Shown here: positions 12,967-25,333 of the stretch, one piece after another | How the letters are laid out: each line of letters starts with the position of its first letter | Position numbering within the stretch: the stretch's first letter is position 1 | Assembly (NCBI GenBank): GCA_000349905.1 | Contig: KB722754.1 | Span: 124,001 to 188,000 of the forward strand | Reading direction: 5' to 3' | From: Volvariella volvacea V23 | Taxonomy: Eukaryota > Basidiomycota > Agaricomycetes > Agaricales > Pluteaceae | DNA length: 64,000 nt | Translations under genes and position numbers: made by a program | Notes under the pieces: generated by a model | What the model was told of the DNA's origin: nothing | The model's database searches: none | Seen by the model: only the letters and a program-made list of their open reading frames with translations

Positions 12967-14089
12967 ATGAAGATCTCTCTCTCCGTTTCTGCCGTCCTAG
13001 CTGCATTGGCCTCCCAGGTCGCCGCGCACTGTATGCTTCCCATGTCTTTCCCTGCAGCAATTTGCAACTCACTCATGCTGCTTAGACACCCTCCCTTCCC
13101 TCATTATTAACGGACAGGTTACTCCTCAATGGACAAACGTCCGACGGACCAACAACTACAACTCTCAAGCACCAGTCACCGATGTCAAGAGCGCTGACTT
13201 CCGTTGCTACAACTCCGAAACCCGTTCCACTGCATCTACGATCACTGTCTCTGCTGGCTCTCAAATTGGTGTCGTAGCCAACGGCCCCATGTACCACCAA
13301 GGAGTACGAGCATCCTATTTGGAATTCTCTTCATCCTCTCATCACTGCAAAATAGGTCGTCAACGTCTACCTGGCCCGTGCAACCAACGGCGATGCTGCT
13401 ACCTTCAATGGCGATGGCAATGTTTGGTTCAAGGTCCATGAAATTCCAGCTGTTACCGACGGTGGATCCACAATCTCCTTCCCAGGAAGCAGTACGTCTC
13501 TACCACCTCATTCCTGGTCATGCGTCTAAAGTATTTGTAGACATCGACAGGTTTACCTTTACACTCCCAAGATCCCTGCCCACTGGCCAATACCTCATCA
13601 GAACGGAGCAGATCGCCCTTCACTCTGCTTCCAGCTTTGCAGGAGGTTCGTGTGCTTGTTGCGCTTGCTTTGTTAGCTATTACTGACCTCAATATAGCAC
13701 AATTCTACATCGCTTGCGGTCAGCTCAATGTTATCAACGGAGGTATGCAGAATACCGGTATCAATGGGACAGTCCTCCTAACCCACATTCAGGCAGCGGC
13801 TCTCCTGGTCCTCTGGTTGCTATTCCAGGTGTCTACACCGGCAACGTAAGTACTCAGCTTTATATCTTATATACCAACTTTACTCACCCCGGAATAGGAA
13901 CCCGGTATCTTGATCAACATTTACTGGCGTATGTATCATGGATACCACTGCCAGCTCTACACGAAACTGACTACAAATCCCTATAGCCATCCCCGCCAAC
14001 TACACTCAACCCGGACCCGTAAGTTTTTTCCCGATAAGTTTGACATCCTGAACTCACGCACCTAATCACAGGCCGTCTGGAGAGGTTGA
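12967..14089 (+). CDS. AA9 lytic polysaccharide monooxygenase, gene 1
   Basis: Copper enzyme that oxidatively cleaves cellulose or related glucans outside the cell. Nine exons: 12967-13030, 13086-13303, 13356-13491, 13541-13645, 13698-13742, 13793-13845, 13898-13928, 13987-14018, 14072-14089; all phases agree, giving 233 residues. The signal peptide is MKISLSVSAVLAALASQVAA; cleavage leaves His as residue 1, the first ligand of the histidine brace. The second brace His is in MYHQG. The axial Tyr and its Gln are in AQFYIACGQ, which also supplies one Cys of the disulphide (the other is in FRCYN). The family C-terminal signature YWPIPANYTQPGP is present. There is no CBM1 or linker. The residue two before Gln-Ile-Ala-Leu-His (RTEQIALH) is Thr where most AA9s have His. 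Confidence 0.93.
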
Positions 14090-15279
14090 ACACCCTCTGC
14101 TTCACAGGCTGTTGTGCAGGGCGCTGTATTATAATATCTATTTGTTCACTTATGTATTTCGTCGCTCGGAATCCATTATTCTTATTTCATCAACTGAGTT
14201 GATGAGGCGCAGAGCTCTTGAGATGCACTTAGTACTGAGAGTCTTATGAATAAAAACTTGAATTCGGTCAGGGGCTTACCGGGGTCGGCCCGGACGGACG
14301 CCGAGTTTCCGAGAAATTAGAGTTTTTGAAAATCCTTGCTTCCCTCAGCGCCTTCAATTACAAAACTACTTCATACCTTAAAGCTAGCAATAAGTGGGTC
14401 AGCAATACAGATAGCCGCGAGTCCTATGGCATTCATACCTTCTCATGGCAGTGGGCAGGGTACTGCCAGTCATCGAGCTGGCAAGTCAGTACACTGTTGA
14501 CGAGACGGCAAGAGCCAGAGAAACCGAGGTTTACGAAACTCTAGGACAGCACAAGCTGCACAAGCGAGCATTCATCCAGTATATATACTCAACAAGGCAT
14601 CGTATCTGTCGACCTCATCCGACTTCAGCCCGCATTCATCACCGTAAGTACCCCATCCGCATGTCAATCTCGGCTTCCGAGTCCCAATCAAGCCATAACG
14701 CCATTATTCATGAGAATTTTACCGGCGCCCAGTTTAACTGCTTCCAATATAATTGGTGCCATGGGGTCTGAAAGAGAGCACCGGGTGAACAGTAATGGCA
14801 CTTCCCGTCCTCTTGCGTCCTGGCTTGGCTGTTGTGAAGCTCTTCGAACCCGATATTCAGCCACTAAAAGAGCTCAAAAATGCACTTTTCTTGCCACAAT
14901 TCAACCTCGGAATTGTTGGCGGTAGGTTTCTTATATTCTGAAAAAAAGGATAGAGACCACGAATCAACGTTTTCGCCACTCCCAACTCCAATACTCTCGA
15001 GCTACCCGCGCGATATCTATGGGCGAGTTTCGGAAGTGCTTTCCAATTGGATAATAAGCGTAGATGTCTTGTAGCGGGGATGGCATATGGAACGGAGAAG
15101 GAAGAATCTCCGGATATGAACCTTGTGCTCCTCGATGCAATGAGTCTTTTTTCGAAGGTTACTTGGCCTACTTCGTGCTGGGGTATTTGCGGCATAATCG
15201 CGCCCTCGCTCGAAGATAAAAGGCAACAGGAAGTTGCTGAAATGCCTCAGCTCGAATAGACGGAAAGCTCGACAACAAA
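14090..15279. other. Intergenic region between the two AA9 genes
   Basis: 1.2 kb of 3' flank of AA9-1 and 5' flank of AA9-2. Short open frames only, none recognised. The promoter-proximal block near 15190-15225 matches that of AA9-1. Confidence 0.6.
15214..15223 (+). promoter_or_regulatory. TATA-like box of AA9 gene 2
   Basis: AGATAAAAGG, 57 bp before the ATG at 15280; identical to the box of AA9 gene 1, with a shared GCGGCATAATCGC-type block about 20 bp upstream. Confidence 0.55.
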
Positions 15280-16402
15280 ATGAAGTTCTCTGCACCACTC
15301 TCACTGGCTTTGGCAGCGTTGGCCTCCCAAGCTGCAGCACATTGTATGCCCTTTTTACTATGTCTTTGTCGATTCGTGTAACTTATTTCTACGTCCTAGA
15401 TACCCTTCCATCCCTCATCATCAACGGACAGGTCACCCCTCAATGGGCAAACGTCCGAAGGACTAACAACTACAACTCTCAAGCACCAGTCACCGATGTC
15501 AGGAGCGCTGACTTCCGTTGCTATACCTCCGAGACTCGTGCTACTGCATCGACGATCACTGTCTCCGCTGGCTCTCAAATCGGTGTCGTAGCCAATGGCA
15601 ACATGTACCATGCAGGAGTATACGCATTCCACATGTGTTCCCTACGCGTCACTTATTTGACATAACCAGGTTATTAATGTTTACATGGCTCGTGCAACTA
15701 ACGGCAATGCCGCTACCTTCAACGGCGATGGCAACGTTTGGTTCAAGGTCCACCAAATCCCTGCCGTTACGAATGGTGGATCCTCAATTTCCTGGCCCGG
15801 ATCTAGTACGTGTCTTCGATGACCCCCCAGACGTTATTCATATCTAACGCTTGCACAGACATTGATAGGTTCACCTTCACCCTCCCGAGGTCTTTGCCCA
15901 CCGGTGAATACCTCATCCGAACCGAACAGATCGCCCTTCACTCTGCTTCCGGCTTTGCAGGAGGTTTGTGTACTGTCTTTTTATGTTATGGGGATATTCA
16001 TACGTTTGCAGCCCAATTCTACATCGCTTGCGGACAACTCAATGTCATCAACGGAGGTGAGCTTGTTATCTCTGATTGATTTGAGTTGTATTAAAGCCCG
16101 GCGCAGGAAGCGGCAACCCCGGCCCTCTTGTTTCCATCCCAGGTGTATACACCGGAAATGTAAGCACCAGGTCCTGAAGTCTATGGATTTTTTCTGACTT
16201 ACAGTCTAGGAACCCGGTATCCTCATTAACATCTACTGGCGTGAGTATACGCAATCAGGGTATCAAAAACCGTACTAAATTCCTTAAATCCTCCTCTAGC
16301 CATCCCCGCCAATTATACTCAACCCGGTCCCGTAAGTCCCAGTCTCCAACCAATATTGTTGTAGCTCACGCTCAATTGACACAGCCCGTCTGGAGAGGCT
16401 GA
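15280..16402 (+). CDS. AA9 lytic polysaccharide monooxygenase, gene 2
   Basis: Tandem paralogue of the upstream AA9 gene with the same nine-exon structure and exon lengths: 15280-15343, 15400-15617, 15670-15805, 15859-15963, 16012-16056, 16107-16159, 16210-16240, 16300-16331, 16385-16402; 233 residues. Signal peptide MKFSAPLSLALAALASQAAA, then His as mature residue 1. The second brace His is in MYHAG, and AQFYIACGQ holds the axial Tyr and Gln. The YWPIPANYTQPGPPVW-like end is complete, with no CBM. As in gene 1, Thr replaces the usual outer-sphere His in RTEQIALH. Introns have diverged more than exons, consistent with a duplication under purifying selection. Both copies probably act on the same class of plant cell-wall glucan. 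Confidence 0.93.
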
Positions 16403-16749
16403 ACATTACCTTTGTTCAAATCAGAAGCCTTTATGCAGGAGTATTCTTTATTGTAACATATCGTGTTCATTTATGTACTCTTTATTTGAGGCCCAATATC
16501 ATTATCTGCTCAAATTTCTTTGTGCTTTATTGTATTCCAACGAATAAATTTTGAATCTCCGAACCTGTCCGTCCCAGGAAGTTTCCGAGATCACTGCGGG
16601 CGGGTCTGCGGGCTGGTTGCCTATCCCAACCAAAGGATCCACGAACCTCTACTGGATTTCTGCTTACAATGAGTGTAATGGCATAAAGACCACATCAGTT
16701 TCCAGAGGACTGGTGCCAACGTCTGAGCAAGGTAAATTAAGGTAGACGA

Positions 16750-17400
16750 CGTGATGCTTATGGCCACTACCACTTATTTCGGACTATCCCCTGTAGGTGG
16801 CGTCAACAACCCCTTCAAGAAATTTGCACTGATTGACAGCTAATTTGACGTCCCATGATTGAAAGATTATGAACGTCTATGGTTCGCGTCATTAGCGGGG
16901 GTAAGATGCGACCAGTTTTGCAGTTTAACGGCGGAATCTCCATTTAATTTCAACACAGGACACACTTTTTGCTTGAAGGACTGATTTCTACGTCCTTGAT
17001 AAATGAAATCTCCCAACTGAACCATGCAAGTCTGATTCTCGTTGTACCAGTCTCCCTCTCAGCAACCCACGCAACGGACAACCTTTATCGCTCACACGTA
17101 GGCCTATTTTCCATGTCCCATAACCCCGTGGGTGGCACTGTATGTCTCTAACTCGTGGCCGCTCCATCGACGACGAGATGACCTCTCATGTCTTCAAACC
17201 TGTTGAACAACCTAAGACTACATCAGCTGCGATCACGTTAACGTCACCGGCGGCACTGTCCTGACACTCCCCAACATTTTGCAACAACGGGATTATCTAC
17301 GGGAGATAACAGCCCTGGACACCTCATTGCAATCCCAGGTATATGTGTCCCTAGACTCACCTGCTTGTGCTTGCTTGGTGGCTGGGTGAACAACCGAACT
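16750..17400 (+). pseudogene. Eroded AA9 remnant
   Basis: Pieces of a third AA9 copy downstream of gene 2. At about 17220-17260 the frame YISCDHVNVTGG matches the exon-5 block FYIACGQLNVINGG. At about 17307-17345, GDNSPGHLIAIPG matches exon 6 (GSPGPLVAIPG). A short match to intron 1/exon 2 of gene 2 (TTTCTACGTCCT) lies near 16990. No continuous frame or full splice-site set remains. Confidence 0.6.
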
Positions 17401-19000
17401 ACCTCGACCCAGGAACACGGCAATTCACCAATAAACTCTGTTGTATGTGGTCTAACTACCCGTTCACCGCTCGATACGGAGTACCTTTTAGGAGACCCCG
17501 CTTATTTACATCCAATCATCCCTGTAAGCTCGTCTTCCCCGTAACTCCTTCTCCCGACAGCGCATTTACTTTGATGTTACAGCTTTCCCTTGGGGTATAT
17601 CGAATTAGGGAGCTCTGAAAGGATTCAGCCTGATGGTGCGAACCTCAGGAAATAATGCGCAATGAATGCGGTATTTCTCGTCGATCTTTCCTTTGAGAGC
17701 CTAGAGCTCCCACCTTACAGTATTATGAAGGATCCAGAGAAGTTCGCCGTGCGATGTCCAAACTGTCCTAGATGACAGATGGCGTTCGGAGGCAATTCAT
17801 CAACAAACTTGGCAACGGTAAGCCTATGCTCGCAAATGTCTACGCAGCGCTGACTAAAACTCCCGGTGCTAAATACGACCTCATGACCACTTATGTTCAG
17901 TCACTGCCGCAGGCAAGTACCCTCCAAACCGAAGGCATACATTGAATGTACTCACACCGATGGGAAAAGACCCTGGATTTGTTCAACTACCTGAACATGT
18001 GTTAGCCACGCATTTGATAATCAGTGGCGCTGCGGATGCTGCTCGCTCTCCCATCCTCAGGTTTGGAACGGCATATTAAAAATATCATTCGGTGGACTAC
18101 GACCTGTGGGCTTTGTGTTCTGAATTTAGTCATGAACTAATCCATGCTCACAGGCGAAGAATATCCAGAAATGCTTGACTTGACCTATCACGGTCGAGAC
18201 ACATGGCGTGTTAGTTCTTAACTTATGGACGACATCCACCTGGCTGTACCTTGAGGCTCTCAAGATACCTCCTTTCATTATAAGTGAGGTGATTTGACAC
18301 CGGGATAATCGAGAGCCTCATGATTTGCAGCAATATACAAAATAAGCTAATAAGCTCTTTGTCCTAATGTCTTACGACCGAGACAAATCATGAAGTTCTG
18401 GGAATTCTATGGGGTAAGTGCTATCCGCTGACCTATGAGAGGATTTGAAAAACAGCGACAATAAACTACTGACATTTCAATCGTGCATATTAGGAAATCT
18501 GTTCCTGTGCTTTTTCCTCTTGGTCCCGGGTATCTCTGGCATGCTACTTCTCCGTCTGAACCCCACTTTACCGTGGCCCTGCGCTCGTCGTGGTGAGCAG
18601 GTATGTGCTACCCTGCATGGGTCGGCGACGGAAGAACACCGATCGTGAATAAGGAAACCTGGTATGACATTCTTCGTGAGGGCATATAGTTGCCGAAGCT
18701 TCTACTACACTCACAGGAAGGGACTAAATGCCAGAAGTGGGAATTCCAAATACCACACACGAATCAAAGATGCCTGAGTGGGCCTACTACATGCTGAATG
18801 GATCCATATCTGCTTTCAAAAGTTGCCCTGGTATTAAGAGTGCGCGCTATCAACATGTTTTCATCTCATTCCATCGTACAGGTACGAGAATATGACCTAA
18901 ATAATGGACTTTTGCATAGCAAGGGCGGCCGATAAGCAATGCGAGTACCTTCAGGTAAAGCCCCAATATATCGGTATTCATGAGAATCATGATGGATTCA
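17400..19000. other. Unrecognised sequence between AA9 remnants
   Basis: About 1.6 kb with short exon-like open pieces and GTAAGT/GTAAG-like donors (for example near 17818 and 18414), but no frame that I can join or recognise. It may be a decayed gene. Confidence 0.4.
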
Positions 19001-19199
19001 CTAATCCTTGCGGTAACAAGTAGTGGACAATCAATTACGTTCCCAACACATGCAGTGTCCCTATCCCGACGGTCACTTCCACCACCCTTTTACTCGGGTT
19101 CCACTGGCTCATGTTTTCCGGCAGCCTTCTGAATTGACATCTTCGCTTTTTCCAAATCACTGCCACCCGACCAAGAAGTTACCGTCATGAATCGCGCTT

Positions 19200-19880
19200 C
19201 CAAGACAGCCCTACCCACTCATATGCAAAAGCACCTCGTTCGTCCCACTCGAGCAAATTGCCTTGCACAGTGCCTCGAGTTTTCGGCGGAGCTGTGGCTT
19301 TCCGAGTCGCTCCTCATGGAATAAGCTGCGTGGGTTTTAAACTCCCACTTTTTCGCCGCCTCCAATACTGTAAGAGCCAAAGCCATGCAGCTGGTGCTGC
19401 GGCGGCTGGGTTAAACTGATAGCGTCATCACCAATCGAACGCAACTCCCCATCAGCTGTGGACGACTCGATGTTGCAGGCGGAGGTTAGTCCATGTTTTC
19501 GATCGATTGCCTTCAGACTTCCTTTCCTCATTTTTGGCGTCCTCGTCCTCCTTTTCTCCTCTGCACTTTTCTTTACCCTGCCGTCGACGTTTCCTGTCCG
19601 GTTCCATACCTAGAGCTCGAACTGCTCGCATGTTGACTGTCATTCTGAGAATCGATCCAAAAACCCGGTCCGGTTCACGCAACCCTGCATTCGAACCGTA
19701 ATAAACCTTTCGGATGAATTACGAGGCCCTGATTCGGTTCTTTGTGTTACTCTTATCAGCCACCATGCCCATCCAGTTGCGTGCATACTTACGCATTGCA
19801 CCATATTTTTCACAGGAGACGGCAGTTCCGGGCCTTTGGTGGCACCCTTGGCGTCTATGCAGGATGCAGGAAACGTGCGC
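19200..19880 (+). pseudogene. Second eroded AA9 remnant
   Basis: Three blocks in AA9 order. At 19235-19275 the frame LEQIALHSASSF is almost identical to exon 4 of the intact genes. At 19440-19483 QLPISCGRLDVAGGG, followed by GTTAGT, matches exon 5 and its donor. At 19815-19860 GSSGPLVAP plus a frame-shifted GVYAG stretch matches exon 6. The Tyr of the QFY motif has become Pro, and no start or C-terminal signature is found. It is therefore a fourth, inactive copy. Confidence 0.7.
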
Positions 19881-20624
19881 ATCACCAAAGGATTTTTCAC
19901 CCTCGAAAATTCCCTTTCCCTTGCTAATAATGGCGAGCAGCAACACCCTTACGACTCGTAATGCCAGGAGTCGAAATTAAGGTCCCCCTTCTTTATGAAC
20001 GTCTTCGACGTCCGTAATACTCGGGTAACCCTGGTTATTACATCCTTCCTCGTCTTGTGAGCACTCAACCCGGGTGAAAGATAAGAGCTTCCGCACTGGA
20101 TGAGTATGCACATGATATGCACATGGGTGCATCGGACCGAGTGGATCGAGGCTTGACTATCAAGGAATGGCCTCGACCTCTGATCCAATACATCAAGATT
20201 TTTCGTATTGAAGCTAAGAAAACATGTGTGGGGTATGCACAGACGGACACCAGGGTTTGACAGATGCAAGCAAATGGGGATAATGTACGTGCACGAGCTT
20301 ATTCTACAAAATTAATTGGCAGCGGGTTTGCGGTGGTGGGGAAACACAAAAAAGGAGGCAGCAGGCAGCACAGGAATATGGGAACAACCTTTGATGAAAT
20401 GAACAAGAGCAGAGCATCGGAGTTGACGGAAAACTGTCTAGAAATAGCAGTTTTGATGACACAACACAACAGATCGACAACGCGACTGGTCTCGTGAACT
20501 GGAGGTTCTCTTGAACTTGGAGCCCTGAATATCAAAAAAAGCAAGAAGAAATAGCGTACAAAATTACCAACGAAAGGCGAGAAGGATTGATAGATGAAAA
20601 CACAAAGTCCACAATGAATCAACC

Positions 20625-23600
20625 TCAGGCGCGGCTCAGCCAGCCAACGTTCAGTCCGGTCATAGTACGCAAACTCTCTGGGTACGCAGTGGTGCTTTCT
20701 CTCAGCGAAGTAGCCACCCTGCGGCAAACACTGAGCGGGTAGTACAAGAATTCCGCTTGTGGGAAGCCAGGATACTTGTTCAGCAGGCTAGACAAAATCC
20801 AGAACCACCAGTCAACCGGTCAGACGATTCGCAGAGCAACTCAACGAGGGGAGGTACCCACCTCTTCAAGTCCGTGCGCTCAGAGGCTGAGACGATCTTG
20901 TACAAAACTTTGGCCGCATGCACAGAGCCCGATTTGGGAATTGCATACGATGTGGGTACAGTGTACGCAATGCGCATGTTGGGCTTGAATAGCCATATCT
21001 GCCCAAAAAAAGCAAAAAATTGACAGGGTGAGAGGTGTCAGGTTAGAAAACAACCCCAATTGATATTGAAAAGGTTCCCCAGGGATGAAGAAAGGAGAGA
21101 GAGGGGGAGAGGTTAATTAGGCCGCAATATTAATCGCGCCTGAAGGGAACGAGGGAAAAAAGGTTTTAAGGGGGAAATTACTCTCGAAACACGCACCAAG
21201 AGTCTCGGACGTTCGTCCTCTTCGTCCATCATGACGAATCGATAGGTCGCGTGTGCTTGAACGAATTCCGTCATGTCCCCAACCACAAAGGCTGACAGTG
21301 GGATCTTAATCGGCCTGCATATCCCACACACCCGACAAAAACCGAAACCAAACGCCCAGGCAAGCAAAAAAAAGAGGGATTAGGAGAGCAAGAACGCGAG
21401 ATTATTCCGTTAATGAAGTTCTAGTCTGATTTACGCAGAGAATCGACAACCACTTACTCGGAGGTCGGACTGACAGGTCGGATGGCGTACTTGAGTAATC
21501 GGTAGGTCATCATGCTCTTGCCACTCGATCTGGGATTTTCCGGTGTGGCGGCGTACGCGGCCTGGGGCGGTTCTTGACACCGTCCAACGATGGCTCCACA
21601 CAGGCACCGAACGAGCTGCCAGTCTTCGCCCTTCTGCGGAATGAAACGAACCCACCCAGGAAGCCCCAAAAAAAGACAAAAAAGAGAATTAGTCAATAAC
21701 GGATATATCGACTCGGAACGGGAAGAAAAAGGGAGAACACGCAAGTGTCAATGGCAAATTAAATGAAATGATGCACAAGCGATGAGGTAAAAAGCTTATA
21801 CAGCCAAAAAGGGTGTCAAACAGCTACATGAAGGAACCAGGATAGAATAAAAAACTCGGGAAAGTGTAATGTATGAAAGAATTGAATAATGCACGCATGT
21901 ATGCTCCAGCGTAGCTCCCGTGTAGTCGACCTCGCAATGACACAAGAGTTGTCTATGATCGAGCATTCCCCCCCAAAAAAGAAGGGCATTAATCTTGGAC
22001 TCGTCGTATCAACCGGTTCGAATCGTCGAAGCCAATGCGAATCGCCTGATCACAACCACCATCTCCAAACCCTCTCTCACCGCCCTGCAGCCGTGTGCCT
22101 CCCCGCCTGACAATCGAAACCTGCCTTTCGGGGCTTCAAAAGTCGTTTGGAAAAGCACCCACAAGGTACAGAGAAGGTCCATACAGAGCCAGCGGGTAAC
22201 CGAGCAACCGCGACGGCCATTGGTGGATAAATCCCAACGCCGGTCTTCTTATGAGTCCTCCTGTTCGATCTATCTCGAACTGATGTTCAAAAGTCTTACC
22301 CCTCCCATCAAATTCGTCGGGAGGAGAGTAAGGTTTGATCGCGGGCGAGGCATCGGGGAATGGAGAGGGTAATGCCCGTCCCTACAAACGCCATCCCCAT
22401 TGCCTTTCCCATCATTACAAACAAAAGAAAGCATACACGACATCATCAATAGGAGCAAGATAACTCGGACGGGCGTAATCAGAAGAAGTCGAAGAAGAAG
22501 AGAAGAACAGTCGACATAGCCTCGTCCAAATAGCCATGCTCAAAAAAAGAACAAGCCAAAAAAAGCAAAGGAAACCGAACCACAACGCACCTTCCTCTGG
22601 TCCGCAGCCGAAGCAGCAGCCAAATTATAGCTCGCGACCGCAGAACCTTCAAACAGGATGTAACTCCCACCGACATACGCCTGCCCCGGGGCGGGCCAAA
22701 ACCCACTCCGGCCGTGCCTCGCAACATGTTCGTGCAGCTTCTGATCAGCGTGGCACATCCAGGCGTCGATCAGCTCCTGCCAGTGTTCCGAGGGAAGGTC
22801 TTTGTACTCGTCAATCTTGCCCGATCCCGATCCGGAGTGCACAAGGGGCAGGGAGCAGTAGATGCAGACAAAGGAGGTGGGCGAGAGCTCGGTCAGCTGT
22901 GTCGCGTCGAGTAGAGCCGCAGGGGGTTCTTCGAGGTGCGAGCGAGGTGGGTTTGGGTTCAAAGTACCAGCAACATGGTGGTGCTGATACTGATCAAGAG
23001 CAGAAGAAACAGTCGGCAACTTGAGCTCGTAATGCCCATTCTGCACCTTGACGGCCTTCTTCCCCGGGGCCGTCCTCCCCGGCAAACTAAGCGGCAACGA
23101 CGATTGCGGCGGTGTCCCCGTCGCCGTGGCAGTGGTGTTGGCAGTGTTGACATTGTTGGCAGCGTTGGTACTACTCCTAATCAACACCAAATCCCCTCCT
23201 TCCAAATTCGACTCTGGGAACGGAGGCAAGACCTCCGCCTCGATGTCCAGGCCAGGCGACACCCCCGTTATGGAGACAAACATCAAAATGTGGTGCAGGT
23301 TTTCGTGGTTCTCTGCTACATAATGGACGTCGAATCCTGCTGTTGTTGATGTAGCTTGTGCTGTTTTTTCGGTTATCAGTTCCTTCTGCCGTGCGCAGCC
23401 TCTCGTAGCTTATCACCCACCTCCTTAAGGAGAGAGACAAGATGATAAGCTACCCGAGTGTACACTGAATCACTCACATGTGGATGGCAATTGCACATTC
23501 AAATTTTTAGCCTTTGACCCAGCCGCTGAATGAGATTTCAGCCAAAACAGCGAAGGAGCGGACAAACTCCGATCTCTCTTGCCTTTCTTTGCCGCTTTCG

Positions 23601-25333
23601 CCACTGGCTCCTGTTGCTGCTGCTGCTCTCGAGGCGGCCGATAAGGCGTCTCCCGCACAAACTCTGGCAGAGTTAGCAGCGTCCGTGGGTCGTTCTGCTG
23701 CTGACGAATGACCTCGGGCGGAAGGCCTTCGCGAATAAACTCGGGCAGCGTGAGAAGCGGGTTCGTCTCCCTCACGCGATCGCGGGGAAATGTCGCATCT
23801 TGGGAGTGCAGTCGTCTGGAGGATGAATGCTCGGCTAGCTGTTCCACAAACGCTTCTTTCTGTCATGGGGTGGGGTGGGGGGAGAGGAATGAAGGACATG
23901 TCTGACCGTCAACGAGGTTGGAACGAGAAGACAGATGACAAAGAAAAAACGCACTTTGGCAATGTCGCGCAACCGTGCTTGTTCGAGTTTGTCTTGCAAT
24001 TTGTTGTGTTCTAGCATGACGGTTTGGTTCGTCAGCGCGCGGTTGTTGGCGCGCCCGAGCTGGTCGAGGAGGTCTTCGAGGTCTTTGACGTCCCGTTCTT
24101 TTTGCTTGCCTAGTGAGACTTGGGACTTGGAGGCGTTCTTTTGACGCGCGCGTTCCATCTGCGCACGCTTCAGAGAGTTGAGCTCGACGCGCTGGTTGTT
24201 CAGCTGTGGCGCGACGATGTACAGTCGGTCGATGGCCATCGTCACAGCCTCCAAGTCTAACCGCATCTTCTCGTTGAGCTGTCCGCTCGTGCTGGGTGCA
24301 AGAGTGCTGTGTCTTGATAGCGACTTGGCGTCGTCCAAGGACGCGCGTGTCCCGAGCTCGTATTCGGGCAGCGCGTCGACGCTGTCGTACGCATCATATT
24401 GCGGCGGAAAGTAGTCGTCCACGGACATCCGGTGGAGACTCTCGGTGCGCTCCTTGCACATGGAGACCACGGCCTCGAGCTCCTCGTCGACGCGAGACCA
24501 GAGCAACGCGGCTTCCACCGCCATGACGGGCGGCATGCCGGGAGCCAGTGTCTCGGGGTGGGAAGCGAGACGACCAAGTTGGAAGTCGCTGAGCTGGCGT
24601 TTTAGCGCGTCATAGAGGTTGGAGGTGGCTTCAGGAGAAGTCTGATAGGGTGTTTCGGGTGGGAGCTGACCCACGAGGGGCTGGGCGGACGCGAGGAGAG
24701 TGGAAAGGCGATTGAAGTGGGAGAGGAGAGAAACCAGTGCGAGGGCGAACTGGGCGTCGGGTGGGTCGAGGGAAGAGGTATGTTCGACGCGGGTACGAAG
24801 CTCGTGGATTAGCTCAGAGTCGGAGGTAGGCTGACGCACCTCGATCATGCCCTCGGCCGAGTCTCGGTTACGGAGGTTGGACACGAGAGTGAGGAGGGCA
24901 GAGGACGACTCGGGGTCTGCATAAGAGGGGGCAATTTCGTGCGGACTGGGTGGCATGGAGTGCCTGCGGTCTGGCACGATCGGAGTCCAGCGAGTCGATG
25001 CGGAGAGGAGGTCGTTGAGCGTCATCAGACACGATCGCTGGACGCCGGCTATCGAGGGCAGGAGCTCGTGCTGCGGGCGGACGGGTCAGACAGGCAGAGC
25101 TGGGAGAACGAGCGACATACGAGTGTGCCCTGCACGGCCAGTTCCTGGACACCGGGGGCTGGCGAGGGCCCTGCCTGGCTGTCTGCCGGGCTGTCGCGGT
25201 CCGAAGACGCAGGAGGGGCGTCTGCGCGCTGCTCGAGCAGTTCCTTTGGAAAGGGAGCGGGGACTGCCGAGTCCACGGGTGGAACTGCCTCCGAAATTGA
25301 CGACGGCTGCTTCGGGCGGGTGAGGGTGGCCAT
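20625..25333 (-). CDS. UBE3D/HECT_2-type E3 ubiquitin ligase-like protein with long coiled-coil N-terminus
   Basis: Eight exons in my model: 25121-25333, 23955-25070, 23478-23859, 22591-23399, 21458-21633, 21197-21314, 20862-20998, 20625-20787. All phases agree; about 1,040 residues. The C-terminal half matches the UBE3D (E2-binding HECT-like) family: paired-Cys FVCIYCSLPL, LPSEHWQELIDAWMCH, GGSYILF, LVRCLCGAIVG, a LLIWLFKPNM strand, AAKVLYK, and the terminal PLSVCRRVATSLRES...GWL helix. The N-terminal 570 residues are Ser/Pro-rich, then coiled-coil (ERARQKNASK to LEQARLRD), then two LLTLPEFxRE repeats; I know no family for this part. The intron at 21634-22590 (957 nt) is unusually long. The acceptor at 23400 is chosen by phase only, so two separate genes remain possible. 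UBE3D binds cyclin-B-loaded E2 in mammals; the role here is inferred from homology. Confidence 0.78.

Noticed and set aside
22536..23349. Plus-strand open frames opposite the UBE3D-like gene
   Set aside because: They are antisense to conserved HECT_2 coding sequence and show no domain.
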